From Puffinus mauretanicus (taxonomy: Eukaryota; Chordata; Aves; Procellariiformes; Procellariidae): a DNA stretch of 64,000 nt. Positions 1 to 14,100 of the stretch are shown piece after piece; within the stretch, counting starts at the first letter, position 1; each line of letters opens with the position of its first letter. The DNA is taken from the NCBI GenBank assembly GCA_023333565.1, contig JAJKFH010003650.1, positions 62,001 through 126,000 of the forward strand, written 5' to 3'. The notes beneath the pieces are model-generated. The model ran no database searches. It was not told where the DNA came from and saw nothing but the letters and a program-made list of their open reading frames with translations. A program made the position numbers and the translations under genes.

Positions 1-3000
1 ATATTTCTGTTGTGTACTGTTGCAACATGGCTGATTTAGATTTACTGCCTATGCGCCACTGTCCTACCCATTCCTATGCAGATCAAAAAACCTTTCTGTC
101 TGTCTGTCCAAAGTTATTGTAATGACGTGTTATTCACCCTGGGGAGCGCGGAGCTGGAAAGCATCCTGACTGTTGTCTTCACAACGCCAAACTGCTGCAG
201 GAGACCCTCTCTCCTCACACGAGTACGTGCCCCCACATCTTGTTCTGTTCCACTGTAGCGTTGGAGATACTATCACAGCTGCTTCTTCTACTGCTACATA
301 GATACTATATTCCCTTAATCAGCAGAGGCTCCCAATCTCCCAAAACAACAAAATTACACAAAACAACAAAAAGGCATGCCATTGTAAAAGAAATCACATT
401 CCTAATTTACCTAGGATGAATGAGAATGTCATCCATGAGCTATAGGAATAATATTCTGTTACTAGTAGGGTTTTTTAATAGTTAGTTTTATACTATTTAA
501 CACTTTAGGTTTTTTTTTTCTTTCAAATTTGTAAAAGTAAATAAATACATTAGTAGAGGGGAACAAATAATGAGCTCAGTGATTACTTTTCCTATTTTCA
601 AAAAATGAAAAATATAACAGGATAGGTTAGTTTGCATATTTATTTTATGGTATTTTAAATACATTCATTGAATGATAAAACTTACGAGAAATTAAAAGTT
701 ATTAAGAAGTTTATAGTCCAAAAACTTTCACTGTTTATTCTAGTAAGTCAGACTAAAATTGATATTTACCTGTGTTTGTTTTCCTTCTTATATAACTTCT
801 GTTTTCACAAAGCAAATAACCTTCCTCTTTGGTAGAAACTTCCCCTTTCATACAGTTCCAGTAAGTTACACAGGAAGGAGTCTGATAAAGAGTCTTAGCT
901 AAATCCTCTCTGTTGTCTGTTCTTTTGTAATTTGGGAAGAAAGGAGGAGGCTAAGGTGAACAACTGAAGCTCAGCTGAAGAGGTAAGAGTGGGTGGAGTT
1001 AGGGGGGAGGATTTTACTTTCACTAAGTGCTGGAGTGTTTGGGACAAGAAAACTGAGTAAACATCATCTAGAAAGAAAGCAATGATGTATTTTTTTCAGA
1101 ATAGTTCTGAAAAATATACTTAGAAATAGGTTATTGTGCTAGAAAACAGATCTCTCAGTGGTGGAGAATGACTGTATGCAAGCTCCCAAAATACCATAAA
1201 GCACAGAAAACAAAATGTCTTGCCTTCAGGAATGATTCTTTAATGCCTAAGTCCTATTCTTCATTGAGCTCTAGATGATGCTGGAAGCTGAACTTCTCCT
1301 TCACAGGTCTCACAAACAAGGAGGTATACATGTGATTAAAAGGCACCTTTACTTCTCAGATCAAGTAATGCATTAAATGAACCTGATTAAACCAAAGGCC
1401 AATTTTTTAAATATAAATTACTCTCAGTGCTTAAACACTTCAGAATTTGAGACACTGGAAGAGCTGGACACTCCTTAAAAGGGTCAACTGCCCTTAAAGA
1501 TTTAAGTTTTCCCCAAACTGAGAGAAATTTTCTAATTTCAATTTATTTTTTTTCCCTCAGGTAAGCAGGCTAGGTTTACTTTTGGTATATGTACTATTGA
1601 CTCTAATCAGACCAGATATACAATATATGTTTTTACCCTGGCTCTTCTGAAACTTGTCCTGGTCCTGGCCTGTATAAGAAATGTCTTGGTTAAAGATCAA
1701 ATAATACTTTCAAATTCAAACAACATAATCCGAAGTTCAGATCAAAGTTTCAGAGGAGACCCTATTTAACACAGAGAGCTTGTATTAAATTCCAGTTTCA
1801 GTATGTGCTGAATCAACACGATGTTTGTGGTGGATTTCTTTTCTCTATACCTTCTATTTATCTTTTAGCGTCATTAGGTTTTCCCAGACTGGACTAGTCC
1901 AAGCCTGAATAAAATGGCTAAGAGTAATTTTTCTCGCTGTATCAGCTATTGTGTTTTAGTCACTTGAGACTTAGCAGGACCTACATTACTGATAGTTCCA
2001 TACAACTGTTGCTCTTGTACAGAAATTATGATTTTTTAGGCATTATGCAGCTAGATACTGTCTGGCTATGGAGGATATTGCTCAAATCATAGCATGGCGT
2101 CAAGCACCTCGGTGCAAACACACCACCCAAATGCTCACCCTTCTTTTTGCCAGAGCTCTGTGCAAGGCTGTTAGCAGAACTGATGCAACCCAATTTAAAT
2201 GTAAATAGGATTTGTTTGCATTGATGACATCACCATAAGACTTTTACATGACTCTCTCATTGTCAGGTGGCTTATAAATTGGTGCAGTTTAAACATAAAC
2301 ATACAGTTTATGCTTATTCTGGCAGGGTACAAAGGAACTTAAGTAGTGTAATATGCTTTTGCAGTAGATGAGATGCAGCACTGTAATTTTAACTTTACTA
2401 ATGCTGATGTAGAAATAAAACCTATACTTCTTTAAAATTGGATTTTCTTAATGTAAGTACTGCACTTAAATGTAATGTCTGTTGTTTTCAAAAACATTTT
2501 TGAACTAAACCTCTAGTATGCTGTGTGTGAAGACAAAAAATTGAAAAAAAAATTAAGCTGTTACCATACAGCTAATGTAGACAGAAGTAAGGAAATGCAT
2601 ACTAACAAAAAAATCTATCAAATAAAAATATACAGAAAACCTAAAAATTTCTCACCAGTTATCCTACATCTTCCTCTCATCCTTAGAAAGTTTCCCACTT
2701 GATTATTCTGGAAATGAGTTTTGATATGTTTCCTGTTTTAGGTGTCACATTTATTTATGGTTATATAGTAGCACCAGATGAAAATGCTAGGACCAAATGA
2801 AAGAAGTACAGGAGATATTTCAAACTGACTGTGTTAATTACATGCTGTAAAACTTCTAGCTTTCTAAGAAAAAACAATTTCCAACTTCCAAAACCTTGCT
2901 ATTATTTTCATAAAACAAAAAATCCAAGGAAAATAAAATAAAATATCTTAAAGTTTCAGTGTACTGCTTTTGAATAATGTTATCTACAATTATAAGACAG

Positions 3001-6000
3001 ACAGTCCATTAAATAGAAAAAGATCTGTTTTACATAAAGCAAGAGAGTACAAAAGCACAGCTTTTGTAATTTTGGTAATATTGCAGTTTTACAAACATAT
3101 TGCATAGTATGTGTAAGAAAATAGTTTCCATCTTTTTTATATATTTACATACACAAGAAAATCATTAACATGAAGGTTACAAAACAAAAATGGTTAGCAG
3201 ACCTTTACTGAGTACTGATTGAAATAATATGACACTCAAACTTCAATCCAATTTACATATGCATTACAGTGAGTCAGCTGATAACTATTCCATAGTCTAA
3301 GGTTTGGTTTTTTTATTTTTTTATTTAGGCAATGATTTAGAATCTAAAAAAACCCCATACAAAATAATACATGGTGTCAACAACTGAATATCTTAAACAT
3401 CCTTCATTAAATGTTTCTAGACATTTATGGCTGTATCTTCAACCCAGACTTAATAGCCCTCTGCATCTAAAATGGTTTAAAGTGAATTCCATTATCCAGT
3501 CAAGCCACTGTTTTGCAAGCAAAACAGTATAACTTCAGTTGAAACAAGCAATATCTTGGCACATTTTGGAATACATAGTCTTTCGTTTTCTTAGGAACAC
3601 CAAAGATCCTCGTATGTATGAACAGTAATGTAATCACACCACACTGACAAAAAATTTAAACCCTGGAAAAAAGTCAACAATCTACAGCTCAAAATGCTGC
3701 ACAAATCTAAACTATGTTACAATTTCATGTTGTAATTACAACTTGTCATCTCTTCATTCCAACAGAATTAGTAGAAGCAGCAGTGTCATAGTGTTAGATA
3801 TAATAGAAGTGTCAGTCTTTGGTCTTATCACTTAACCAATGAATGAACTGCAATACAAAACCATACAGCTAACAGTGCTTCGAGAGGTTGGCTGATGCTT
3901 TTATTTTTCTTTTTTTAAACAAGAAAGAGACAGTATCCTATAATAACATGACACATATTTTTACAGAAGATAAATCTATCGTATATATTAAATACATGTA
4001 GCTAATAAGGTCTTTTCATATATTTTGTTGTTGTCATAAGGATAGCCCTGAAGAAGTCAAACAGCTGCAATACCATCTTAGTGGTTCCCATACAAACGTT
4101 CTAGTACAAAAAGAAGCTTTATTTGATACATGTATTCATATACTATAAAAAAAACTCAGAGGAATATTTTAGCCACTGATTTTTTTTTTTTTTAATTGCG
4201 CTAATATTAATGCTTAAAAATATCCTAAGGTCTTCACTCTTCCCTAAAATTGTCACAACAAAGTGATTTGTTAACAGGAAACTCTTGCCTTAACCAGAAT
4301 AAGAAGTGACATCTCTTTTCTAAAATACACTATCAAAATATTCAGTCAGATAAGCACTCTACCTAGAGAAACATTAGCTGGGCCTCAGTCATAACCTGAA
4401 TGTTAGATATTACAAATGGCCAACAAAGACTGAAATAACTTGGAGACAGGGCCAGGAATCTATGAGGAAGGTGAGAAAAAGAATCTGAAAATTTCCTATG
4501 CCTTTGCACACAATGACCTCAGCATTATAAAACCAGCACTGAAATAGCACAGCTATGGCTCCATGTTTTAATATGGTATTTGCGCTGAGATCTTCTAGTT
4601 TCCTTCCATCTGAAATGACATTGTGGGATTATCCCATTTTTCTGATATTTTTGGGGCGCACTATAAGCAGAAGAGCTCTAGTATTGAGGTTTTCACTATT
4701 GCCAGCTCCAAACATCCAAAACCACTATGTCTGTTTCTCCTTCCACTCAGGAATGATGATGCTGCTCAGAGATTATTGGTGTTCTGATTTTTTTAGTTCT
4801 CTAAATGTGTTAAAATCACTTTTCCTATATTCTCTGAAATCATGTGGGCTAGAAATATTCTTTAAAATGAAACCCGAGATTTTCCCCCCCTTACAGTTTT
4901 CAATGGATTTAAAGTAAAACATCAATATTATGAAGCTCACCAGAATATTAAGACATTAGGAGAACTCATTATGCTATCTCATAGGTTGCTGAAGCTCTCA
5001 AATACTCTCTACTTCAGACTCCAAGCAAGAAAATCCTGACAGTGCAGAGTTATGTGGACTTACTGGCTTGGTTTTGTTAACTCCAATGTGCCATCCGCAC
5101 CTCCGCCCTGAGTTTTCTTCATACAAAGTGGTAAATTATTCCAGTCTTGCTGTTAAAATGAATCTAGTAACAAAAGATTTTTTTTTTTCTCCTACCTGCC
5201 CACTCCCATCCAAATTTGTGTAAAATTTATAAAGGTTGGATCTTTCCATCCAATGGGCAGAAAGCTTTTTCGCACATATTACAGGTAAGTAATCACATAA
5301 GGTGAAGAGTGAACAAATAAGAAATTCTCAATGGAAAATTCATGACAAAGTATCTGCAAGCCACCCTGTGGCTTTATTTAGGGACAAAAAAAAAATCTTA
5401 GTCTACTTGTGTGCAATTTGTAAGAAGCCAAAATTTAATTCACCAAATAGATTAGTCACTATAACCTGTTTGTTCATCTTTTAAGTAACCCGTATATGTA
5501 GATGTGCACAGGTAATGAATACATATAGATGTTTCCTCATAGAGATCTATATACTTTTCCTCCTGAAATACTATTTATCCACATGACTTTCACTCTACCA
5601 TTCTATTACTTGTGTGTATAAGAAAAAGACATCTATTTCCCTGTGGTTTTAAGGGTATGTTGTATGGCTACACTTTCTAATGTTTTATTATCACCTTCTT
5701 TGTTATTTGTATCTCTTTCTGTCCCCCTTACTAAAAATCCTCAGGCTTCTAATATATTTTCTTGCAATATTTTCTAATATATTTTCTTTCCAAGTAAAAG
5801 AATAAAATTCTCAAAGAAATAACAAATCAGCTGTTAACAGCCTTCTTTTGAAGAGATAATCAATTTAAAATCTTCCTTTAGCTGGTAGAAACAGCAAATA
5901 TAACATTCTTGCTATGGGGTGAAATTCACACCTCTGAAGAGGGCCAATGGAAAGGCAAGCACCAGTCAAGCCATGGACACATCTTGTGCTGGTCTTCTGC

Positions 6001-6723
6001 ATAGGAGTGAATTTCACCTGAAGTGAAAACAAAATCAACCTTATTAGGTGGTAATAAAATAGAAAGGTAATCACAGTATTAGTTTGCTCATTTTCATTTT
6101 CTTTTCTTTAAGAAAAAAAAGTATTGCGTAGAAATACCCACCTTGCACTGTCTGCCCTGACTTCAGCATTACCTTGCAAAAGTCGTCATTGCATTGGTGA
6201 TCTTACATTCAGAAGCCTCTAAAGCTACATGCTAGGTGATGTAACTTAAAGGATAGAATTAAAAAGCACACTTACCTCATGTAATCAAGCCATCTTCCAG
6301 AATAGGAAACATTTTTATACTGTTTTACATTCCTGGGTTCTGCAAGTTTCAAGATACTCTTGTTAATCAATGTTGCGATAAATTTACTAGCAGCATATCA
6401 AAGCATTTTTTATAATTTTTCAATTACCAACCAAGCCAAACAAGTATGAACATTGATACAAGAAAGAAATCCCACATCAAATTTGTCAAAAAAGAAAGTC
6501 AGTAGTGAGATCTGAGTGCAAATAGAGCTGCACAATTTAAACACAGACGTGATAAAGTCAATGTAATATCAATGTATTTTTTAATATTGAATGTCATTTA
6601 ATATGTGTTTTTATATATGTTTCTATTACTTTGAAAACCTTAGCAGCAGATGATAAACAAAAGGGAATAGTAAATGTGAATGTCATACCAGTTGTTAGTG
6701 CATTGCTTCTCAGCATTACACAT
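1..6723. other. 3' flank of SGCZ, intergenic or distal 3'UTR
   Basis: This AT-rich stretch shows no exon-like segment that I recognise. It contains many short A and T runs and one inverted-repeat element at 5917-6019. The longest open frame, 120 codons on the plus strand at 4555-4917, has no recognisable domain and reads like chance coding of T-rich DNA. No second gene is visible before the left edge. Confidence 0.5.
5917..6019. repeat. MITE-like inverted-repeat element
   Basis: The arms GGGTGAAATTCACACCT (5917-5933) and AGGAGTGAATTTCACCT (6003-6019) are reverse complements at 15 of 17 positions, and each contains the near-palindrome GTGAAATTCAC. The interior (about 70 bp) is GC-richer than its surroundings and has smaller inverted matches such as CACCAGTC / TGCTGGTC. 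The layout suggests a short nonautonomous DNA transposon or an old amniote interspersed repeat. I cannot name the family and see no clear target duplication. Confidence 0.45.
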
Positions 6724-7703
6724 TTTATTAGTACTAACGGTTGTACTGTGTTCAAATGGCAGCAGTTAGACATAGCTAGAAAATGGACAAGATGTACCTT
6801 TGAAAATTTTCTCTTGGTTTTGCATTTGCCAATTATAAATACCTTGTGAAGAGCAATACACTGATCAACAAACATATCATCAGTATTTCCCTCTTTACCC
6901 TGTTCTTCTTTTCCAGAAACTGTATGTTCTACTTAAAGCAATCGCTTCACATGCAGTAGCCACGAAAATACTATATAAGGCCATTCAGATCTGACAAACA
7001 AGAGCAGATGTCTTTTTAACTCTGCAAGGTAATATTGCTAAGCACTTCCAAAATTTACCTAGCGTACAAAACCCTAGACTTAGTAGACAAAATGTAACAA
7101 CACGTTTTTAAAGAAACCAAACTCAGGGAGGGATTCTGTCTCTTTTTGTGTTAAAAACCATTTACTGAATTTAATTGTTTAGTAAAGCAAGCATCACACA
7201 ATGCTTCAAAATTTTAAAATTCAGGGATAAAAGTTTACATCCAAAAAGATGAATGGAAAATTGTGCTTTCAGACAGTAAAGTTATTTATCATACAGGGGG
7301 AACCAATTCATCTCACCATCAGATTCTGGGCAAATTTGTATATGTACTGTATATATATGTGTGCAGTTCATATCCAGGTCCTGCAAAAATCTAAAACTAT
7401 GTGCTTCACTTCATGTAGCAAAGGCACCTATGTTATTCGCCCTTTTGGACAAACGATGATATTATGTTCCAGGTTTCCTGATGAAGAATACATTGATTTC
7501 TGAATATCTCACTCCCATCTCTACGTTGAGTGGCAAGACAAACCACAAGAGAAGGCAGCGCTGTATTCCTGCTTACACTGGAAGAAGTTGCTCTGCAGGC
7601 CGTTTGAAGCTTCGAACTTGTCACAAGGGAAACCGAGCAGAACTGTGAAGCAGAGGGACAGTAACAAAAGGCTATTCTGGTGTGAGGATAAGTTGGAGTC
7701 ATT
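6724..7703 (-). other. SGCZ: probable SGCZ 3' untranslated region
   Basis: The sequence directly after the SGCZ stop has no intron signal needed to explain it and should be 3'UTR. Its end is uncertain. Candidate poly(A) signals on the minus strand are ATTAAA at 7175-7170 (UTR of about 530 nt) and AATAAA at 6729-6724 (about 980 nt), the latter followed by a modestly GT-rich stretch. Further AATAAA copies occur lower down (for example near 5680), so the UTR may be longer. Boundaries are inference only. Confidence 0.35.
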
Positions 7704-7907
7704 CTAGCTCCACAAGCAGATGTTGCTACTGGATTGACATGTAGAGCCTGCTCCTGCTGGGGACAGGTAAAGTTTACCATTGGGACAGACGCAGAGCTCA
7801 TAGATAGTCTGGCGAGGAACTGAAGAGCTGGGTGAGGAGGAGGAGGAGGAGGAAAAGGAACCCACTGGTAGATTTCCCAGACGGATTATATCCGCATTTA
7901 AAAATAT
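7704..7907 (-). CDS. SGCZ: zeta-sarcoglycan exon 8 (terminal coding exon)
   Basis: This terminal exon encodes 67 residues and a TAG stop at 7706-7704. It starts [18 protein letters not shown], runs through a serine-rich linker of seven Ser, then PSSSVPRQ, and continues as [20 protein letters not shown] and [14 protein letters not shown]. The cysteine cluster (ELCVC, STC, NIC) is the conserved disulphide-rich, EGF-like C-terminal motif of the sarcoglycans, and ICLWS identifies the zeta paralogue. The acceptor follows a long pyrimidine tract (T-run then CCCCTCTTCTAG; AG at 7909-7908). The linker serines come from six consecutive TCC codons plus TCA, apparently making it about three residues longer than the human one. 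Longer open frames across this exon, one on the minus strand at 7433-7801, are in the wrong frame. Confidence 0.97.
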   Translation of the reverse strand: MFLNADIIRLGNLPVGSFSSSSSSSPSSSVPRQTIYELCVCPNGKLYLSPAGAGSTCQSSSNICLWS

Positions 7908-10859
7908 CTAGAAGAGGGGAAAAAAAAAAAGTAAATTTCTTTCAGCATCGTGACATAGTTTAAAGACGTGTTTTGAGGCAGAGTCATGAGTTTTGTAGAA
8001 ATATAAAAAAAATAGAAATATTTTATTAGAAGTATTAGCAAGTTTATTAGAAATATTAGAAATATATATTAGAAATAATTATTTTGAGAAATAAAAAAGC
8101 TGTTTCAACTCTGTGTAGTTGTATACCCATTAACACTCATTACTACAGTATACGCAAATATATACCCAACATGTTTATTCAGATACAAGCAGTGTCATAC
8201 AAAAACTTTTTGACAATATTCTTGAATAGGTTGAATCTTCACTTCTACATTTTATGATTAAAATTTATTCATTCATGGCAGTAGCATATCCTTGCTCTGG
8301 AAGAATTTGTATTTTAATAAGTGTGAAGTGATATTAAAGCACATTCCCCAGTGTGTTCCTGTAAACAGATGGAAATATGTGCTGAACTGTGCTAAATTGT
8401 AGGGGCTTAACAACAGCTACATCCAGAGAATAATTAAAAAAGGGTATAATTAAATAAGGGTACAGAGTCATACACACAAAATAAAGAGCTTATTTGACCT
8501 AAATTAAGAGGAGAAAAGATTTCAGGTTAAAGTCTTATTAAGAAGGTCATCAAGCTATTCCCATTTGTTTCTGAACATTGATTATGATTAAAAAATATTG
8601 ATTTTTTTTTAAATCTCCTTCCATTGGAAATAACATATATAAGTATGAGACACCAAATACTAGTAATCTTTGTGAATCCCTATCGAGTTCTACAATATTT
8701 ACACTTATGTTACATTTTCAGGGTGTTGAATAAACAATGTCATGAAACTAAGTAACTAAAGCAGGAAAAACGCATGTCTTCCACTGGCACAAACAGGTGA
8801 GTTTCCAGCTGCTTAGAGTTTATTTTTTATTTATGGAAGGAGTAAATGAGAGCCAAAGTAAGATCAGTCATTACCTCAGGTGCAGACTATGAACTTCAAG
8901 AAGACAGGTAACAAATCAAAATGGCTTTAAGCCCTGCAGATAACAGCACCGAAGCTTAGGAAAAGGTGAGTTCCTTGAATACTTACTAGTGTTTTTAATA
9001 AGGTATTGAAAGCAAACAAAGCCAACTTAACACCATTATTGGCAGTACATGTAAAGAATCTAGGCAGATATGGCATGTATTGCTTTTTTCTACAGGAGAC
9101 GAGTATTATTTTATGATAAAATCATCGGTATATGGTAGAAAAGCAGTGCAGAAGCACTACTAAGCCCCTGCCGGAGAGAAGTGAAGGAGAGCAGGCTGGG
9201 AAAAAATTGAGGAGAGAAGACTGGATAAAATCCCATACAAAGACTGATGCACCGTCATGTTACCATTCACAGCAGTAATGTAAATGTAAATGACTGGGAT
9301 CACTGAAGGAAATAGAGGCTGAAAGTAGCCCCAAATAATATAAAACCCCATCATTGCGAGTGCTCCAGCTCCCAGAGTAAGATGCTGTCATCACTGCGAA
9401 TTTACACTAAAAGGGACAGAAAGGGAGAATCTCAGCGGCACAGATGACAACTGCATGGCACAATGCCTGTTTTAATTCACATCCTGACTGATAGAGGAAT
9501 TGATTACAAAACTAAAATGCAGGAAATTATCATCTTTGTTCTGTAATTTATATGACAAAGTAATGATGCATTTACACACACATACACGCATTGCTGCTTT
9601 AAAAGTCCACTATCACAGACCTGAAATAATTAGGAGTCAAAACCCCTGCAGAAATAATTTAGATGGAAGAAATGCGGATAGTATTGGGAACAATTTAATA
9701 TTTTTCTGCTAGAATTACAACTAAAAAAAAAGATTACACATGTAAAAACATTCAGCTCAGCTAGGAGTAAATGTGAAAGTAACTGTAGCAAGCATAATAA
9801 GAAAACAAAATAACAGATGGGGGAAAAAAAGAATTTGATAACAAACTAGAAGCTAGGAATTAGTAAAATGTAGGAAGGCAACAAAGGATATAATCATCAG
9901 TCAGTGGAGCGATGGGTAATAGAAAGTACTCTTTCACTTCTCATATCAAGAATAAATGAAATGTTAACAAGTCCACTATTAATGCAGCAACGGTGGAGTT
10001 ATCAGCAGTATTGTGTAAAAATCCAGCAGCATTCAACAGTATAAGCTCTATATAAGTATAAGTGTATCTTTTATACTGAGTAGTGCTCAGCATAGTTCTG
10101 TACTTGGAGAAAGATCAAGTATTGATGTCAGAACATGATTATGATAAAATAGTTTCAACTTCAAGAGTAACTCAACAGGATATTAAACAGGAACCAGTAA
10201 TGTCATATACTTTTAATCAGCAGCTCTTAATAACTTTTAACAAATAGATCTAAAAAAAAAATCTGAGCAGCCTTTTGGACTTTTAATACTGATTTTCAGT
10301 AAGACCTGATGTACTTGGAATATCAAGGAAGATAAGAAAAAGACTATTTCTATGCTTTTCTTTAAAAAAATGGAAGCAGGAGATATTAGAATATTATATA
10401 TGTGATAATAAAAGGCACTTCAGTGTAGAAGACGTACATGTAAGAAAATCCAACAACAATAGATTAGTTATTTGTACTTTTGACAGAGCATGTCACTGGC
10501 CATTATAACAGTTTAGCTGCAGTGAGGAAGGATCATGAGTAATCTGTAAATAAAAATTAAATGGGTTCTAAAAGACATGTCTTGATTCAAACAAGAATTA
10601 ACTCAGAAAAAATCAGAGGGCATCTGTGTCAGAGATTAGGCTAGATTAAAATCTCTTGACCTTTATTATCTTTTTTCCTAGGAGCTCAATATTTTTATGT
10701 GTATGTTTACATCAGAACAACTATGCTTCTGCAACTCCTCATTGCAGATGTTCTGTAGTGTACTGCTCTAAGACTTTAAGCCAGTGGACCTTAATCCAAT
10801 CTGCATTACAATACAATGTAGCTCAGTTATTTTGCTCATTAAATTAAATGATCTTTTTA

Positions 10860-11165
10860 AGCATAACTGTGCGTGCTTTTTCACTGGCGCTTACAAATTT
10901 CACACTGTGATGTAGATCTATCCAGGTTTTTCTGGTGTCAAAATCTTGAGCTGTCAGGTCCTGTCCCAGCACGCATCCCAGAACATCTGGTGAGCAACGT
11001 GGATAACGGGGTACGGCCTCTGCGAAAAACTGAAGTGGCTTCCTGTAAGGGTGTATCCACTGCAGCGAGTCTAACAAGCTCTATGCCTTTGCAGAAAGCT
11101 AGGAAGGCTGTGCAATTTAAACAGATTCCTATAGCTAATCCCTGGGGAAGCCCGAGATGAAGAGG
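10860..11165. other. GC-raised unique block of unknown nature
   Basis: About 300 bp of clearly higher GC and CpG content than the flanks. It is open for 95 codons on the plus strand (10873-11160) and 77 on the minus strand (10844-11077), as GC-raised DNA often is by chance. No splice-flanked exon, domain or known repeat was recognised. It could be an old repeat remnant, a pseudogene fragment or a regulatory element. Confidence 0.3.
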
Positions 11166-14100
11166 ATTAATAAAGATGGCTTAAAGCCAGCATTAAAATC
11201 TACTTTGTACATATGCTGTCAAGGTTATAAATAAAAGACTAAATTTACAGATGCAACATTGCTATCTATTAGTTAAGCAGGGGTCCAAATATATCATCAT
11301 AGTAGCCCAATATGTAAGGAATTTCAGAGGAACATAGTCCATGTTTGAGGATATACCCTCTCACCTCCTATCATCTGCTAAAAGCTGAAAGTCATGGCCA
11401 AAAAGTCCTCCAACATCAGTAAAATTTAAACTACTTATCATTTTATGCCTGATGTTATGAGGTGTTTAAAGAGAAGGGCAGAAGTGGCAAGACAAAAAAC
11501 TGAACAGTATTATGTTCTCAGGGAACACTGTTGCTAGATGACAGTAGTTAATGGAAGTGCCTGCATACACAGTCTTTCTCTAATTTTTTGTGCTGTGAAA
11601 GGTAGGAGATAAGCCATTTAATACTTCATATGCATCACAGCCATGCAAGCCAGTCATGCTCTTTCTGAGAGTCTCACACCTCAGCAGATAAATAGCAAGG
11701 ATAAAAACAAAACTTTTATCCATTCTTGAAACATTGTAGAAGACTGAGAAATTACAAAATGGAAAAGGCAGCAGCTACTCAGAGAAATGCTGTTTCACAG
11801 AGAGCAGGCACTGAGCAGCATCATTCCCTCTAAATACTTAAAGTTTAGAAATCCTAGATCACTGCTTCGTCTTGTGCATCTTAGTGCCAAGAAAAATATA
11901 TTAGCCCTTTAAAAGTAGACCTGATTTCTGACTAATTAAAGTAGCAAACTGAATCAGCCTGTAGGGCATGTGATAGGAATGGAAAAATTGTACTCTTTTT
12001 ACATACATTTTTTGCTAACGGAGATCTGCAAGTCATCTGCTCTTCAGACTGTATTGTTAATCTGAATAGTGAGAGGGAAAGGGAGAGGAAGGCAAGCCAG
12101 GAAATACAGATTATCTATAAACCAAAGAACTAAATTGAAGGAGAAAACTTTCAGGGGGCAAGATATAGGCATGAGGTAAAAAATCAAATATTCCTACAGT
12201 TCATTTCATACAGAGATATGAAACTGCCGTGTATAAAAGTTCTCCATTGGGTCCTTGACTAAGTCCTCTCAATAGAGGAGATGATAGGCTAAGTTGATAA
12301 AGCCAAATGAAAGAGTTAGGATTTATAAACATTGAAGAGTTTTCTGTATTCGTGTACAGTTTGATTAGACAGGTAATTTTACAGAGCTGCAAAGGCATAT
12401 TTCAGGTTAATGTAGATAAGAAATGGCAGGAAACTGGAGGAAATGTGGAAGAAAGAAAGCTGAAAGGTTGATGTTCATCAACAAGTATGAGGAGATAGCG
12501 TAATGACATTCACTAAATAAACCTCCTGGATTCCCTTAGGCTCTTCAGAAATGATCTGAATTATAACAATGCAAGATTTTTTCTAGTCTTTTTGCTCTTC
12601 TGCATACGCTATCAGAAGCATACATACAAAGAGGATTATTTAGATTGGGTCACTAGACTCAAATATATAACTTTCATATGCTGGTATGTTTTAACATTCA
12701 AGGTGAAGATGAACTACAGGATAAATTGCAGTACTTTAGTCCATGTGGACCATTTGTTCTAACATTTATCTGTGTTTTTGACATTTATTTTGAAACCATT
12801 CACCTAAACTAGCTTTCATTAAATCTGAAAGATAGTTCTGAAAAAAAGGAACAAAAAAAATCGTAATGGAAAATTAAAATATTAACTTGATAGCATACAT
12901 ACTGTAAAATCTAACCATATTCTGGCACAATATCTGGAACCATATCTATCATAATGATTAGTATTGAGGAACAGTTAAACAGTGAAATGAATGTGATGAC
13001 TAGGATGAAACTGAATATACTAAATATTCAGAGAAGAGCAAAGATCTAGTACAACCTGTGTATTGAAAATGTATTCTCTACAGGAGCAGGATCAATTGAC
13101 CACAAGAGAAATGAGACCTTTAGGCCAAAGCGTGGTCTGGTGTGGTGAATGTTCTCTTTCTAAAGATTATACCTGATACATCTGGACAGAGCCACCCTCG
13201 CAAGTTTCTTCTTTTGTTAACATTGCTCCCGTTCCCACCTCCATGTTATGCCTGGAACTACTGACAACTGAAAGAGATTTGAAAACTAACATATATATAT
13301 GTTAAATATAACATTGTACATTAGTGAAGTGTACAGTTCCTGCTTGAATGGAAGAATTTATGTTTTGACTGTTCAACAATGAAGTGGTGTTTATGAGAGT
13401 CATGTTTCACTTTAAGTACACATTTTTGTAAATTCATGTTAAATAAACACAAGCATATACCGTAATTTCTGAGTTATAACCCTGGTGCAATTTATATGGG
13501 TGGCTACTGAAGCAAAAACTTTCTGGTGTATTTATTCTTTCTATTAAGGAAATCATTTTCAGGGATGATGAAATGGGGTTGCTGTGAATGTTGACCAGTA
13601 GAAATTTACAAGCTCCAGTGCTTATGGAATGCCAATGGTAGTCTCATACACAAGAATTCCCAGAATCAAATTCTACATGATATTAGAAGTCTTTGCAAAT
13701 TCATTCAATCAGGGGACAGATGTGACTTCTTTGTGATTTATATACCCAACCCAGAAAGGGAAATGTATTTGGAATATTTGTGCTTAGTCTACTGAGTACA
13801 AAAACTTACTAATTAATTACCATTCAAATCAGAATGAGATTAAAATGTTAATATTAATGGAAAAATATTTTCTTTATATAATAAATTATTCATTGTCACT
13901 TCTTTTTCTCTTTCTAATAAAATGGCTTATGGTGTAGGTCTTCAAAATTTGCCCATGAACAAACAGTTCAAAGATGGGTGATGTTAGTTAAAACACTTTG
14001 CTTTTGCAGTTTGGGAACACTGTATTTTGGTTGTAGACTTCTACATAAAAGTGCTTTTTACTGTAAATTAGCTTACACATTAATAACTGTTTTAAGTTGA

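Noticed and set aside
4555..4917. 120-codon open frame on the plus strand in the 3' flank
   Set aside because: No recognisable domain, no splice or promoter context, and a Phe/Leu/Ser-rich composition expected from T-rich DNA; treated as chance.
7433..7801. 122-codon minus-strand ATG frame overlapping the SGCZ terminal exon
   Set aside because: Out of frame with the conserved SGCZ reading, which explains the exon fully.
13190..13300. Possible exon on the minus strand with a MEV-type motif, considered while searching for exon 7
   Set aside because: Frame does not match SGCZ and lacks splice signals; the true exon 7 is at 21704-21827.
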